Shown here in pieces: positions 45,017-53,305 of a stretch of 64,000 bases of DNA. Every line of letters starts with the position of its first letter. The stretch's first letter is position 1. The position numbers and the translations under genes are program-made. Below the pieces are notes generated by a model. That model was not told the DNA's origin, searched no databases, and saw nothing but the letters and a program-made list of their open reading frames with translations. This stretch comes from Aquisalimonas sp. (GTDB lineage Bacteria; Pseudomonadota; Gammaproteobacteria; Nitrococcales; Aquisalimonadaceae): contig SLBZ01000091.1 in assembly GCA_007126095.1 (NCBI GenBank), positions 1 to 64,000 of the forward strand, given 5' to 3'.

Positions 45017-46195
45017 ATGGAAGAGGTAGTCATTGTTGCAGCAGGTCGTAGCGCAGTCGGCGGCTTCGGCGGCTCGCTTTCATCCTTGACGGCGGTGGAA
45101 CTCGGCACGCAGGTGATTCGCGGAACGCTGGAAAGGGCCGGAGTTTCCCCGGAACAGGTGGACGAAGTCATTCTGGGCCAGGTGCTGACGGCCGCCGCCG
45201 GTCAGAACCCGGCACGCCAGTCCTCCATCCATGCCGGCATTCCCGACCGGGTACCGGCCATGACCATCAACAAGGTCTGTGGCAGCGGGTTGAAGGCCGT
45301 GGCCATGGCGACCCAGGCGATCCGGCTCGGTGATGCCGAGATCGTCATCGCTGGCGGGCAAGAGAGCATGAGTCAGGCTCCGCACGCCCTGCCCAACTCC
45401 CGCAATGGGCAGCGCATGGGTGACTGGAAGCTGGACGACACCATGATCCGTGACGGGCTCTGGGATGCGTTCAACCAGTATCACATGGGTGTGACCGCCG
45501 AGAACCTGGCCACCAAGTACAGCATTTCCCGGGAAGAGCAGGACGCCTTCGCGGCCCAGTCGCAGCAGCGGGCCACCGCCGCCATGGAGGCCGGGCGCTT
45601 CCGGGACGAGATCATTCCCGTTCAGGTGCCCCAGCGCAAGGGCGACCCGGTGGTGGTGGATACTGACGAGCACCCGAAAGCCGGCACCACGGCCGAGAGC
45701 CTGTCGAAACTCCGTCCCGCGTTCAACAAGGAGGGCACGGTCACGGCGGGTAACGCCTCCGGGATCAATGACGGTGCCGCGGTGGTGCTGGTGATGTCTG
45801 CCAGCAAGGCGCAGGCCCTTGGCCTTGAGCCCATCGCCCGGGTCGAGGCGTACGCCAGTGCCGGGGTGGATCCGGCGGTCATGGGCTCGGGGCCGGTGCC
45901 GGCGACGCAGCGCTGCCTTGATCGCGCCGGCTGGAGCGTGTCCGACCTGGAACTGATCGAGGCCAACGAGGCGTTCGCCGCCCAGGCGCTGGCCGTCAGT
46001 CGCGAACTCCAGTGGGACATGGAACGCGTCAACGTCAACGGCGGTGCCATTGCGCTGGGCCATCCCATCGGTGCGTCCGGGTGCCGGGTGCTGGTAACCT
46101 TGCTGCACGAAATGAAGCGCCGCGATGCGCGCAAGGGCCTGGCGACACTGTGTATCGGTGGTGGCCAGGGGGTGGCACTTGCCGTGGCCCGCTGA
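45017..46195 (+). CDS. phaA: Acetyl-CoA acetyltransferase (beta-ketothiolase)
   Basis: The 392-residue thiolase condenses two acetyl-CoA to acetoacetyl-CoA. The acylated Cys is C88 ([12 protein letters not shown]); the later [16 protein letters not shown] (His) and CIGGGQG (second Cys) complete the active site. Length matches PhaA/AtoB. The ATG has GGAGG 5 bases upstream; an in-frame TTG before it was rejected. The next genes are phaR and phaB, so it supplies PHB synthesis, though it may also work in degradation. Confidence 0.94.
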   Translation: MEEVVIVAAGRSAVGGFGGSLSSLTAVELGTQVIRGTLERAGVSPEQVDEVILGQVLTAAAGQNPARQSSIHAGIPDRVPAMTINKVCGSGLKAVAMATQAIRLGDAEIVIAGGQESMSQAPHALPNSRNGQRMGDWKLDDTMIRDGLWDAFNQYHMGVTAENLATKYSISREEQDAFAAQSQQRATAAMEAGRFRDEIIPVQVPQRKGDPVVVDTDEHPKAGTTAESLSKLRPAFNKEGTVTAGNASGINDGAAVVLVMSASKAQALGLEPIARVEAYASAGVDPAVMGSGPVPATQRCLDRAGWSVSDLELIEANEAFAAQALAVSRELQWDMERVNVNGGAIALGHPIGASGCRVLVTLLHEMKRRDARKGLATLCIGGGQGVALAVAR

Positions 46196-46255
46196 TTGGC
46201 CGACCATGGCCGCGGGGCGTGTTCCCCGCGGCCAAGCCCGAGGTTGATTCCGATA

Positions 46256-46795
46256 ATGACTAACGACGACGTTCGCATCATCAAAAAGTATCCGAACCGG
46301 CGTCTTTATGACACGGCTATCAGCAGCTACATCACTCTGGCCGACGTCAAGAGGCTGGTGCTCGATGGGGTGGAGTTCCAGGTAGTCGACGCCAAGACCC
46401 GGGATGACCTGACCCGGACGATCCTGCTCCAGATCATCAGCGAAGAAGAAGAGGGTGGTGAGCCCATTTTCAGCAGCGAACTGCTGGCCCAGATCATTCG
46501 CTCCTACGGCGGCAACATGCAGAATCTCCTGACCAACTACCTGGAGAAGAGCATGGATATGTGGTCGGACCAGCAACGGGCGCTGCGTGAGCAGACGCGC
46601 GATTTCATGGAAGCGAATCCCATGACCATGCTGACCCAGATGGCGGAGCGGAATCTGGCCATGTGGCGGCGCATGAGCGGTATGGACAGTGGCAAGGACG
46701 ACCCGGCCGGCGACAGTGGTGATTCCTCTGATGAGTCGGCGGGGAGCAAAAGCCCGCGGTCGTCCGGCAAACAGGGGTCAGGTTCCCGCAACTGA
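46256..46795 (+). CDS. phaR: Polyhydroxyalkanoate synthesis regulator
   Basis: The 179-residue protein starts with the PHB/PHA accumulation regulator DNA-binding domain (RIIKKYPNRRLYDTAISSYI) and a middle domain (about 65-105, GGEPIFSSELLAQIIRSYGG), then a helical part and a Ser/Gly/Lys-rich disordered tail. PhaR binds PHA granules and represses phasin and other pha genes until polymer is present. It lies 60 bases after phaA and before the phaB promoter, which holds an inverted repeat it might bind. The start is the ATG at MTNDDVR. Confidence 0.92.
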   Translation: MTNDDVRIIKKYPNRRLYDTAISSYITLADVKRLVLDGVEFQVVDAKTRDDLTRTILLQIISEEEEGGEPIFSSELLAQIIRSYGGNMQNLLTNYLEKSMDMWSDQQRALREQTRDFMEANPMTMLTQMAERNLAMWRRMSGMDSGKDDPAGDSGDSSDESAGSKSPRSSGKQGSGSRN

Positions 46796-46820
46796 GCTCG
46801 TCCCGTAACTCGGCTGGACC

Positions 46821-46871
46821 CCCGCCGGTGACTTCCGCTTCCCGGCGGGAAGCCCGCGCCATGCGGGCTTC
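46821..46871. terminator. Two overlapping hairpins after phaR
   Basis: CCCGCCGG / CCGGCGGG (13-nt loop) is followed, sharing one base, by a perfect 9-bp stem GAAGCCCGC / GCGGGCTTC with a 5-nt loop. No long T-run follows. They probably end the phaA-phaR transcript ahead of the separate phaB promoter. Confidence 0.55.
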
Positions 46872-46914
46872 TCCGACGTCTGTCTGGAATGTGACGCACT
46901 CCTCATGTTTAAAG

Positions 46915-46943
46915 TTGACAGGTGATCCACCTGTCTCTATTCT
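46915..46943 (+). promoter_or_regulatory. phaB promoter with inverted-repeat operator
   Basis: A perfect -35 TTGACA, 17-base spacer and -10 TATTCT lie about 145 bases before phaB. The -35 and most of the spacer are covered by the exact inverted repeat GACAGGTG-ATC-CACCTGTC (46917-46935), so a dimeric repressor bound there would block RNA polymerase. PhaR, encoded just upstream, is one candidate; its known sites in other genera are TGC-rich and do not match exactly. Confidence 0.7.
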
Positions 46944-47088
46944 CGAGTTAAACGCATGACGCATTGCACAACGGGGCGTTTCGCGGGAGCGTACCCTGTG
47001 TGCGTGTCGCGCAACGGCTGACTGCTCCCGGTCGGCCACAATCCCCTAACCGGCGAGGCCGGTCGAACGACTTCACAAGAGGCATCCC

Positions 47089-47835
47089 ATGACGAATCGA
47101 GTAGCTCTGGTGACGGGCGGTAATGGTGGTATCGGCACTGAGGTGTGCAAGTATCTGGCGGCGCTCGGGTATCGCGTGGTCAGTACCTGCGTCAATGCCG
47201 AGAAGGAAAACATCCGCGGCTGGCAGGAAGATCTGCAGGCGGAGGGCCATGACGTTGCGTGGATCGAGTGCGATGTGTCCGATTATGATGCGTGCGGCGC
47301 CATGGCGGAGCAGATTCAGGCGGAGCACGGTAACGTGGATGTTCTGGTGAACCTGGCCGGGATCACGCGGGATGCCTTTATTCACAAGATGGGCAAGGGC
47401 GACTGGGACGCTGTGGTGAACGTCAATCTAAACAGCGCCTTCAACGTCACGCGTCATCTCATCGACGGCATGCGTGAGCGTGGCTTTGGCCGTGTGGTGA
47501 ACATCTCGTCCGTGAACGGTCAGACGGGTCAGTTCGGCCAGACGAACTACTCCGCCGCCAAGGCTGGTCTGCACGGCTTCACCATGGCGCTTGCGAAGGA
47601 GGGCGCCCGAAAGGGTATCACGGCCAATACTGTATCCCCCGGCTACATCGATACGTCCATGACGGCCGCCATCCCGCAGGAGGTGCGCGACCAGATCATC
47701 GCCCAGGTGCCGGCAGGCCGCATGGGGCGCCCGGATGAGATCGCACGCGTGGTGGCTTTTCTGGCAGCCGATGACTCGGAGTACATCAACGGTGCGAATA
47801 TTCCGGTCAACGGCGCGCTGTTCACCAGTTTCTGA
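47089..47835 (+). CDS. phaB: Acetoacetyl-CoA reductase
   Basis: The 248-residue short-chain dehydrogenase reduces acetoacetyl-CoA to (R)-3-hydroxybutyryl-CoA with NADPH, giving the PHB monomer. The cofactor motif GGNGGIG (10-16) and catalytic S140, Y154 and K158 (NYSAAKAG) are present. RVVNISSVNGQTGQFGQTNY is typical of PhaB rather than FabG. It has its own promoter region separated from phaR by hairpins. A probable untranslated RNA gene follows. Confidence 0.93.
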   Translation: MTNRVALVTGGNGGIGTEVCKYLAALGYRVVSTCVNAEKENIRGWQEDLQAEGHDVAWIECDVSDYDACGAMAEQIQAEHGNVDVLVNLAGITRDAFIHKMGKGDWDAVVNVNLNSAFNVTRHLIDGMRERGFGRVVNISSVNGQTGQFGQTNYSAAKAGLHGFTMALAKEGARKGITANTVSPGYIDTSMTAAIPQEVRDQIIAQVPAGRMGRPDEIARVVAFLAADDSEYINGANIPVNGALFTSF

Positions 47836-47932
47836 TGGCAAGGCTGCGCCGGGGCTCATGTCTCGGTGCAGCGACACCAGCCCGCCGTTTGCTTATTGGT
47901 AGGTAAGTTTCAGAGCCAGAGGTCAGAAGGTG

Positions 47933-47961
47933 TTGACAGACAGATTGGTCTTGGTTAAAAT
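47933..47961 (+). promoter_or_regulatory. Near-consensus sigma-70 promoter of an RNA gene
   Basis: TTGACA, exactly 17 bases, then TAAAAT (6 of 6 and 5 of 6 matches). It is the best sigma-70 promoter I find in the window. It starts 97 bases after the phaB stop and points away from phaB into a region without a gene. Predicted transcription start is about 47968. Confidence 0.85.
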
Positions 47962-48136
47962 GCTGCACAGCAACATCGGGAGAGCAAAAAATTGGGAGCT
48001 CCCGAAAGATGCTCCCAGATCTGCGCTCTTCTTGTTCTGATTTAACGGGTTTTGTGGTTGTCAGGCCTCGCCAGCGAGACCGGAGCGCTTAACCAGCTGA
48101 ATTACCCGGTTCTAGGACCGGTCTGCTTCTCCTCCA

Positions 48137-48158
48137 GGCGACTCCCAAGTCGCCTTTT
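48137..48158 (+). terminator. First intrinsic terminator of the small RNA
   Basis: GGCGACT / AGTCGCC with a 4-nt loop CCCA, followed by TTTT. It is shorter and weaker than the second terminator 3 bases downstream. Confidence 0.75.
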
Positions 48159-48161
48159 CCG

Positions 48162-48187
48162 CCCCCTCGCTCGAGGGGGTTTTTTTT
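48162..48187 (+). terminator. Second, strong intrinsic terminator of the small RNA
   Basis: CCCCCTC / GAGGGGG with a 4-nt loop is followed by eight T residues. The T-run is on the plus-strand side only, so it terminates rightward transcription from the promoter at 47933. Confidence 0.93.
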
Positions 48188-48354
48188 GTCCATAACCTGC
48201 TGAAGACTGATTCAGTCTTCTGGACTCGTTGGATCTCATTGTAGCGCGGCAGTGTTGTCTGGCAACCATTTTTGTTGGTGCGTCGCAACAGTGTGTCCGG
48301 ATGGGAACAGGTTGTCCGCAGATCGTGCCGCCGGTCTGTGCTGTCGGCAAGACA
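48188..48354. other. Gap between the small RNA and bepA with one hairpin
   Basis: No gene is seen. A perfect hairpin GAAGACTG-ATT-CAGTCTTC lies at 48202-48220; it could mark the 3' end of the leftward bepA transcript but has no T-run on that strand. Confidence 0.45.
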
Positions 48355-49806
48355 CTACCGGCGCTCTCGCTCCAGTTCCCGCTGGATGTCCTGGCGCCGG
48401 GACACGGCGCGGGAGCGGTCATTGATGTCCGCGTCGCTGGCGTTGGCCACCCGGTCGAGCTGATCCAGTGCCAGCGGGAGGTTGCCGCTGAGGTAGTAGT
48501 GCTCGCCCATGGCCAGCATGGCTTCATGGTCCAGCCCCGCGGCGCTGGCGGCTTCGGCGTGGAGCCGGTGCAGGTGGGCATCGCCCCCCTGGCGCTGAAT
48601 CTGTCTCCGAACCAGTTGCCGGGCGTCCATCGGGCGGTCCAGCCGCAGCAGCGTGCGGGCGGTGTGCAGACTCAGGGTGTAGCTGCCCGGGAAGAGATCG
48701 AGCCCGAGCTCCAGGCTCTCCAGGGCCGATTCCAGATTGCCCTGTTCCGAATGAATCCGCGCCAGCGCCACCAGGTAGGCGGTGCGCTCGCTGTCCTCAG
48801 CCATCAGCGTCTCCAGCGCCTCCCTCGCTTCGTCGAGCTGATCGTCCTCGATCTTCGCGAGCGCCAGGCCGAACCGTGTGGCGAAACGGCCGTTATCGCT
48901 CTCGGCGCCGTTGTCCAGCTCGGCCTCGAAGTGGCGAATGGCGTCCCGGGGTTCGTTGGCCCGCTGCACCAGAAGCCGGGCCCGGATCAGGCCGTATGTG
49001 GGGCTCTCGTCCGGTGACCCGTTACTGTAACTGCGTGCCCGCGAGCGCGACTCCGCGATGCGGGATTCGGTGACCGGGTGGGTGCTCAGAAACTCGGGCG
49101 GGCGCTGCTGATGCCGGGTAGCCTCGGCCAGACGTTCGAAAAACCGGGGCATGCCTTCCGGGTCCAGGCCCGCATCCGCAAGAATGCGAATGCCGATGTT
49201 GTCGGCCTCGCGCTCGTGTGCGCGGCTGTAGTTCAGCTGCTCCTGGATGGATCCGGCCATGCCGCCGATGGCCGCCGCGCTGCCGAGGTCGGCATCCTGC
49301 GTCCCCATGAGAATGGCCGCGAGGATGATGCCGAGCGTCTGCAGGCCGCCGCCGCGGCTGTCGTCCAGCCGGCGCGCGATGTGCCGCTGGCTGACGTGCG
49401 CGATTTCGTGGGCCATGACCGCCGCCAGTTCGCTCTCCGACTGCGTCCGCTCGATCAGACCGCGATTGATGCCGATATACCCCCCGGGCATGGCAAAGGC
49501 GTTGATGGCGGGGCTGTCCACCACGAAGAACTCGTAGGCCATGTCCGGGGTGTTGGCGTGGGAGACGAGGCGCTGTCCCAGGTCCTGAATGTACTCCCGG
49601 AGCTCCGGATCGTCGGTCATGGGGACGCGCAATCGCACCTGCCGGATCAGCTGCTGGCCCATGCGCTGCTCCTCGGCCACCGACAGCGTCTGGCTCGCGG
49701 GGCTGCCCAGGTCGGGCAGGCGCAGTGGGTCGTCCGCCACGGCCATGGCGGTGGCAAAGGCCAGCAGAACGGCCAGCAGGAACGTCAGGACTCGGTGCAA
49801 GGGCAC
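48355..49806 (-). CDS. bepA: M48 metalloprotease and chaperone, BepA type
   Basis: The 483-residue periplasmic protein has a signal peptide (hydrophobic residues 7-20, cleavage near AVADD), a zinc peptidase domain with HEIAH (H133, E134, H137) and the third ligand region in HEREADNIGIRIL, and C-terminal TPR repeats (about 290-470). BepA helps outer-membrane proteins such as LptD mature and degrades stalled forms. I chose a GTG start with GGAG 9 bases upstream that gives a clean signal peptide; a longer frame to 49914 has an unlikely leader. It is divergent from perM. Confidence 0.9.
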   Translation of the reverse strand: MPLHRVLTFLLAVLLAFATAMAVADDPLRLPDLGSPASQTLSVAEEQRMGQQLIRQVRLRVPMTDDPELREYIQDLGQRLVSHANTPDMAYEFFVVDSPAINAFAMPGGYIGINRGLIERTQSESELAAVMAHEIAHVSQRHIARRLDDSRGGGLQTLGIILAAILMGTQDADLGSAAAIGGMAGSIQEQLNYSRAHEREADNIGIRILADAGLDPEGMPRFFERLAEATRHQQRPPEFLSTHPVTESRIAESRSRARSYSNGSPDESPTYGLIRARLLVQRANEPRDAIRHFEAELDNGAESDNGRFATRFGLALAKIEDDQLDEAREALETLMAEDSERTAYLVALARIHSEQGNLESALESLELGLDLFPGSYTLSLHTARTLLRLDRPMDARQLVRRQIQRQGGDAHLHRLHAEAASAAGLDHEAMLAMGEHYYLSGNLPLALDQLDRVANASDADINDRSRAVSRRQDIQRELERERR

Positions 49807-50054
49807 GCTCGGCTGCTCCGGGAAGCGGTGATGACCGGGACTCTCCACGTATTGTGACTCTTGGACCCTGGCGGGCCAAACCCGTTCACCAACTTCGCAC
49901 CAGCGGCGGGACACGCTATGATGCCGACACAGGCGGTAACCAGCGCGTTTCCGGCCCGCCCCGAAACGTCGCCTACCGCGTCAAAATGAACCCGCACCGG
50001 GAAGGATCACGCTCCGCGAGGGGCAGGTTCCGGGCGGCGCCCCGGGAGGCGTAG

Positions 50055-51143
50055 ATGGAGTTGATCCGGCAGTGGTTTCGCCGCCACTTCGACAATCCGC
50101 AGGTGCTTGGCCTGGCCGCCGTACTGCTGGCCGGGCTCGCTGCCATTGTCTTCTTTGGCAGCATGCTTGCACCTGTGATTGCCAGCCTGATCCTGGCCTA
50201 TCTGCTGGAGGGGGTCGTGCGCAAGCTGGAGCAGTTCGGCGTGCCACGACTGCTCTCGGTAACGCTTGTTTTCGTGGTCTTCTTTGCGGGCCTGCTGCTC
50301 GTCTTCTTCGCGCTGCTGCCGGTGCTGGTGACCCAGATCACCCAGCTGGTGGACGAGCTGCCGAAGATTCTCAGCACCAGTCAGTCCCTGTTGATGCAGC
50401 TGCCGCAGCAGTATCCGCAGCTGTTCTCACAGCAGCAGATCTCCGATCTCATCTTCGTCATTCGCCGGGAGGCGCTGGACTGGGGGCAGGCCGTGCTGAC
50501 CCGGTTCTCATTCCAGTCCGTGGTGGTGGTGATTACGCTGCTGGTTTATCTGGTGCTGCTGCCGTTCCTGGTGTTCTTCTTCCTCAAGGACAAGGAGGCG
50601 CTGGTCCAGTGGGTGGCGCGCTACATGCCCCGGGACCGGGATCTGCTGGTGACCGTGTGGCGGGACGTGGACGCGCAGATCGGCAATTACGTCCGCGGCA
50701 AGTTCGTCGAGATCCTGATCGTTTGGGTGGTGACCTACGTCACGTTCTCGCTGTTCGGTCTCAGTTTCGCCATGCTGCTGTCGCTGATGGTAGGGCTGTC
50801 CGTCATCATCCCCTACATTGGCGCCGCCGTGGTGACCGTGCCAGTGGGTCTGATCGCCTACTTCCAGTTTGGTTTCGGTCCGGAGTTCGCGTGGGTCATG
50901 GTTGCCTACGGCATCATCCAGGCCCTGGACGGCAACGTGCTGGTGCCCGTGCTCTTCTCCGAGGTGGTCAACCTCCACCCCGTGGCGATCATCGTGGCGA
51001 TTCTGTTCTTCGGCGGGGTCTGGGGCTTCTGGGGGATCTTCTTCGCCATCCCTCTGGCGACGGTGATTCAGGCGGTGCTGAAAGCCTGGCCGACCGTCGA
51101 GCCGCCCGACCACTCCGAGGAGGGGCGGCTGCCGCCGGCCTGA
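50055..51143 (+). CDS. perM: AI-2E family (PerM-like) membrane transporter
   Basis: The 362-residue inner-membrane protein has about eight helices and the family pattern: paired N-terminal helices, a long polar loop with helical heptads (residues 95-150), FLVFFFLKDKEAL, then VGLSVIIPYIGAAVVTVPV and DGNVLVPVLFSEVVNLHP. Members export autoinducer-2 or act as Na+/H+ or permease-like carriers; the substrate is not settled. GGGAGG stands 5 bases before the ATG. In many gammaproteobacteria it is next to bepA and bcp, as here. Confidence 0.9.
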   Translation: MELIRQWFRRHFDNPQVLGLAAVLLAGLAAIVFFGSMLAPVIASLILAYLLEGVVRKLEQFGVPRLLSVTLVFVVFFAGLLLVFFALLPVLVTQITQLVDELPKILSTSQSLLMQLPQQYPQLFSQQQISDLIFVIRREALDWGQAVLTRFSFQSVVVVITLLVYLVLLPFLVFFFLKDKEALVQWVARYMPRDRDLLVTVWRDVDAQIGNYVRGKFVEILIVWVVTYVTFSLFGLSFAMLLSLMVGLSVIIPYIGAAVVTVPVGLIAYFQFGFGPEFAWVMVAYGIIQALDGNVLVPVLFSEVVNLHPVAIIVAILFFGGVWGFWGIFFAIPLATVIQAVLKAWPTVEPPDHSEEGRLPPA

Positions 51144-51146
51144 TTG

Positions 51147-51623
51147 TTACCCCTTCTCAAGGGCGTGTACCGCGTCCAAGACCTCCTGTGCGTGGCCAGG
51201 CACCTTGACGCCCCGCCATTCACGCCGCAGAACGCCGTCGCGGTCGATCAGGAATGTGCTGCGCTCGATGCCCACGGACGTGCGTCCGTACATGGTCTTC
51301 TCCTTGAGCACCCCGAACTGCTCGCAGAGCTGCTCGTCCTTGTCCGAGAGGAGCGGGAAGGTGAAGCCCTGCTTGTTGCGGAAGTTCTCCTGGGCCTTTA
51401 CGCCGTCTCGGGACGCGCCAAGGATCTCCGCGCCCGCCTCTCGGAACGCCGCGTGGAGCTCCGTAAACGCAAGCCCTTCGTTGGTGCAGCCCGGTGTGCT
51501 CGCCTTGGGGTAGAAGTAGAGCACCAGGTGGTGGCCGAGATAATCACTCAACCGCACAGTCTCGCCGCCGGTCGCGGGGCGGCTGAAGTCGGCGACGGGT
51601 TTGCCGACGGTCACGCTGCTCAT
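51147..51623 (-). CDS. bcp: Thioredoxin-dependent peroxiredoxin, Bcp/PrxQ family
   Basis: The 158-residue enzyme reduces peroxides. The peroxidatic Cys is C46 in ASTPGCTNEG. E. coli Bcp has its resolving Cys five residues later; that position here is Leu, and the only other Cys is C100 (DEQLCEQFG). So it is either a 1-Cys type or uses C100 or a partner thiol. It converges on perM with 3 bases between and starts 14 bases after gcvR. Confidence 0.94.
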   Translation of the reverse strand: MSSVTVGKPVADFSRPATGGETVRLSDYLGHHLVLYFYPKASTPGCTNEGLAFTELHAAFREAGAEILGASRDGVKAQENFRNKQGFTFPLLSDKDEQLCEQFGVLKEKTMYGRTSVGIERSTFLIDRDGVLRREWRGVKVPGHAQEVLDAVHALEKG

Positions 51624-51637
51624 GCTGTGTCCTCCTG

Positions 51638-52168
51638 TCAGTGTTTAACTGGCTCGAACACGGCGTCCAGGTTCATCTGATCGCAGAAATCGAGGAATTC
51701 CTCCCGCATGACGGCGATCTGGGTGCTTCCCGGGATCTCCAGCAGCATGTTCACCGCAAACATGGGCGTTCCCGTGTGGGCCGCCGGATAGCGCGACGTG
51801 GTGAGGTCGCGGATGTTGATCCCGCGCGCGGAAAAGAACTGCGCTAGCTGGTGCACGATGCCGGGGTGGTCCATGGCGACCACTTCGACGGCATAGGGCA
51901 GCAGATCAGCGGCTCGGGTGCGGTCCTGGGTGCGCTTCCAGTGGATGTGCAGGTCCAGCTCCTCACCGATGCCCGGAAGCGCCGTCTCGAGCTTCGCCAG
52001 GGAATCCCACCGGCCGCCGACCATCTGGATGATGGCGAATTCCCCGCCCAGGACAGTCATGCGGCTGTCCACCACATTGCAACCCGCCTCCGAAACTGCG
52101 GCCGCCAGCCTGTTAATGATGCCGGGCCGGTCTTCGCCCAGCGCCGTTATGACCAGAAAGCTGTCCAT
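51638..52168 (-). CDS. gcvR: Glycine cleavage system transcriptional repressor-type ACT protein
   Basis: The 176-residue protein consists of two ACT domains (LVITALGEDRPGIINRLAAA at the start, and VVAMDHPGIVHQLAQFF from about 95). In E. coli GcvR binds glycine and the activator GcvA to repress the glycine cleavage genes. The position beside bcp and divergent from dapA is the conserved gammaproteobacterial order. No gcvA is in the window, so the exact role here is unverified. Confidence 0.88.
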   Translation of the reverse strand: MDSFLVITALGEDRPGIINRLAAAVSEAGCNVVDSRMTVLGGEFAIIQMVGGRWDSLAKLETALPGIGEELDLHIHWKRTQDRTRAADLLPYAVEVVAMDHPGIVHQLAQFFSARGINIRDLTTSRYPAAHTGTPMFAVNMLLEIPGSTQIAVMREEFLDFCDQMNLDAVFEPVKH

Positions 52169-52426
52169 CCATCCCCCTCGGTGGTGTGAGTCCGATATGC
52201 GGAACCTGTGCTGCTACCGTGTTGTCTCGCGTTCAGGAGTGTAGCGCACCGCCTTGTGGCATTGCTCCGCCAGCGCCCGCGAAAGTGTATCATGGCGGGG
52301 TCGCGGAGCCGCGTGGTTCGCGTCTTCGCGACAGGGTTCGTGAAGCGCTTCGCCGCCGGGCGTCACTTGTCTGTCCGGGCGGGCGGACGTAGTATGCAAT
52401 GTCCATTTTTCCGGGGGGCGAAAGCA

Positions 52427-53302
52427 ATGTTCCGTGGCAGCATGGTCGCGATGGTGACACCGATGCACGAGGATGGCTCCGTCGACGAGGAAGGCCTCAA
52501 GCGGCTGGTGGATTTCCACGTGGACAACGGTACCGATGCCATTGTTGCTGTTGGTACCACTGGCGAAGCCGCAACGCTGGACTATGACGAGCACTGCTAT
52601 GTCATGCGGCTGACCGTCGAGGCGGCGCGCAGGCGTATCGCCGTCATCGGCGGCAGTGGCGCGAACTCCACCTGGGAGGCGATCAAGCTCACGCGTTGCG
52701 CCATGGATGCGGGCTGTGATGCAGCGCTGCTGATCACACCCTATTACAACAAGCCCACCCAGGAAGGGCTTTACCAGCACTTTCGCGCCGTCGCCGAGGC
52801 GGTGCCGATCCCGCAGATTCTCTACAACGTGCCCGGGCGCACCGCCTGCGACATGCTGCCGGAAACCGTGGAGCGGCTTGCGGACATCCCCAATATCGTC
52901 GCCGTCAAGGAAGCCCACGGGACCATCCAGCGCCCGCGGGAGATCCTTGAGCGGTGCGGTGACCGCCTGGACGTCTACAGCGGTGATGACGGCAACGCCC
53001 GGGAGATCATTCTCGCGGGTGGCAAGGGCTGCATCTCCGTGAGCGCCAACGTGGCACCGAAGCTCATGCACGACATGTGCATGGCCGCGCTGGAAGGCGA
53101 CCTGGAGCGGGCCGAAGCGCTGGATGCCCAGCTTGCCGCCCTGCACAAGGCGCTGTTCGTCGAGACCAGCCCCATTCCGGTGAAGTGGGCCGTCAGCGAG
53201 ATGGGGCTCATGGGTCCAACCCTGCGGCTGCCCATGACGCCGCTTTCGGAATCCCACCACGAGACGGTGCGCCAGGCCATGAAACTGGCGGAGGTTGTCT
53301 AA
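52427..53302 (+). CDS. dapA: 4-hydroxy-tetrahydrodipicolinate synthase
   Basis: The 291-residue enzyme condenses pyruvate with aspartate semialdehyde in lysine and diaminopimelate synthesis. The GTTGE loop (43-47), Y133 in LYNVPGRT and the Schiff-base K161 in VAVKEAHG are present. I chose the ATG at MFRGSMVAMVTPM, the standard start; the open frame continues upstream without similarity. bamC starts 3 bases after its stop, the same pairing as in E. coli. Confidence 0.97.
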   Translation: MFRGSMVAMVTPMHEDGSVDEEGLKRLVDFHVDNGTDAIVAVGTTGEAATLDYDEHCYVMRLTVEAARRRIAVIGGSGANSTWEAIKLTRCAMDAGCDAALLITPYYNKPTQEGLYQHFRAVAEAVPIPQILYNVPGRTACDMLPETVERLADIPNIVAVKEAHGTIQRPREILERCGDRLDVYSGDDGNAREIILAGGKGCISVSANVAPKLMHDMCMAALEGDLERAEALDAQLAALHKALFVETSPIPVKWAVSEMGLMGPTLRLPMTPLSESHHETVRQAMKLAEVV

Positions 53303-53305
53303 TCC

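Larger units (their letters stand above)
47968..48187 (+). ncRNA. Candidate small RNA downstream of phaB
   Basis: About 220 bases lie between a near-consensus promoter and two tandem terminators. No reading frame of credible length or ribosome site is present; a 26-codon frame begins inside the -10 box. Near the 5' end TCGGGAG (47976) can pair with CTCCCGA (47999) and TGGGAGC (47993) with GCTCCCA (48011); these helices cross, so the RNA can form a pseudoknot or switch. Further stems are GGCCTCG/CGAGACC with one mismatch near 48064 and CCGGT/ACCGG at 48106. I cannot match it to 6S, tmRNA, RNase P or SRP RNA. Start and abundance are inferred. Confidence 0.65.

Noticed and set aside
47958..48041. 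26-codon reading frame in the small RNA
   Set aside because: Its ATG begins inside the -10 box, upstream of the predicted start of transcription.
48061..48121. Possible tRNA gene on the minus strand
   Set aside because: Only the D-arm resembles a tRNA; acceptor, anticodon and T stems cannot be completed.
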